Below, one piece after another: positions 6,610 to 6,881 of a stretch of DNA of 6,881 bases. The translations under genes were made by a program, and so were the position numbers. Origin of the DNA: Anaerolineae bacterium (GTDB lineage Bacteria > Chloroflexota > Anaerolineae > B4-G1 > SLSP01); NCBI GenBank assembly GCA_016934645.1, contig JAFGSL010000324.1, forward strand, positions 1-6,881, read 5' to 3'. A model generated the notes under the pieces. The model was not told where the DNA came from and searched no databases. It saw only the letters and a program-made list of their open reading frames with translations. How positions within the stretch are numbered: position 1 is the stretch's first letter; each line of letters begins with the position of its first letter.

Positions 6610-6881
6610 ATGACAACATTGGTAGATCAACTATCCTCACGAATCGGAGACCGCACAGAGGCGGGCAATCTCAAAGTGGTTGAGCAATGCTTGGCCGAAC
6701 CGCATCGAGCGACGGAAATTGCCGAAGGACTTCGGGACAAAGATGCGGCTGTGGTTGGTGACTGCGCAGAAGTATTGACCAAAATCGCCGAAGCACACCC
6801 GGACATGGTTGCTCCGTATGCTCCGGCGCTGGCGGCATTGCTGACACACAAGAAAACTCGTGTGCGATGGGAAGCAATGCA
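6610..6881 (+). CDS. HEAT-like repeat protein, N-terminal part (cut by window end)
   Basis: Ninety codons are visible, open to the edge with no stop, starting MTTLVDQLSSRIGD. The sequence is almost wholly helical and Ala/Leu/Val-rich, and it reads as paired helices of the HEAT/armadillo type: VVEQCLAEPHRATEIAEGL (about 23-41), DAAVVGDCAEVLTKIAEA (about 44-61), then VAPYAPALAALL and TRVRWEAM at the end. The last part matches the common HEAT pattern of a Pro-containing first helix followed by an Arg-Trp-Glu-Ala second helix. There is no signal peptide, so it is probably a soluble cytoplasmic scaffold protein that binds other proteins. It likely shares a transcript with the GH172 gene. Three antisense open frames over the same bases look like shadows. 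Full length, other domains and function cannot be judged from this fragment. Confidence 0.8.
   Translation, partial: MTTLVDQLSSRIGDRTEAGNLKVVEQCLAEPHRATEIAEGLRDKDAAVVGDCAEVLTKIAEAHPDMVAPYAPALAALLTHKKTRVRWEAM

Overview
This 6.9-kb window is a stretch of bacterial chromosome-like DNA with five genes, all on the + strand and tightly packed; the last gene runs off the right edge. I saw no rRNA, tRNA, CRISPR, insertion sequence or phage gene. The gene content (a secreted VIT/vWA protein with a C-terminal anchor, a DUF5680 protein, an MFS permease, an adenosine-deaminase-family enzyme, a DUF2961/GH172 protein and a HEAT-repeat protein) and the protein style suggest an environmental, possibly uncultured bacterium. 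Chloroflexota (Anaerolineae-like) is my best guess, but it rests on general resemblance and not on a marker gene.

Layout. 1-95: short leader with a strong Shine-Dalgarno. 96-2513: an exported 805-residue VIT + von Willebrand A protein with a membrane tail, closed by a clear intrinsic terminator (2536-2569). 2577-2605: a good sigma-70-type promoter directly behind that terminator, starting a second transcription unit. 2681-5423: three genes joined by overlapping stop/start codons (DUF5680 protein, 12-helix MFS permease, adenosine-deaminase-family hydrolase). 5424-5507: 84-base gap with no convincing terminator or promoter. 5508-6590: DUF2961/GH172 protein, followed 19 bases later by a HEAT-like repeat protein (6610 to the window end, partial).

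How the genes may work together. The overlapping DUF5680-MFS-deaminase trio is the most coherent unit. A permease translationally coupled to a purine (deoxy)nucleoside/nucleobase deaminase suggests uptake and deamination of an aminopurine compound, with the uncharacterised DUF5680 protein as a partner. The deaminase keeps all metal and catalytic residues but differs from classic adenosine deaminase in its substrate-loop motif, so its true substrate is open. The GH172 and HEAT genes may be a separate unit or a read-through extension; base composition rises in the GH172 gene. No defence system or other clearly undescribed system is evident. The most useful leads are the operon link for DUF5680, the altered deaminase loop, a possible overlapping leader ORF at the second promoter, and a Cys-containing C-terminal sorting-like tail on the vWA protein.
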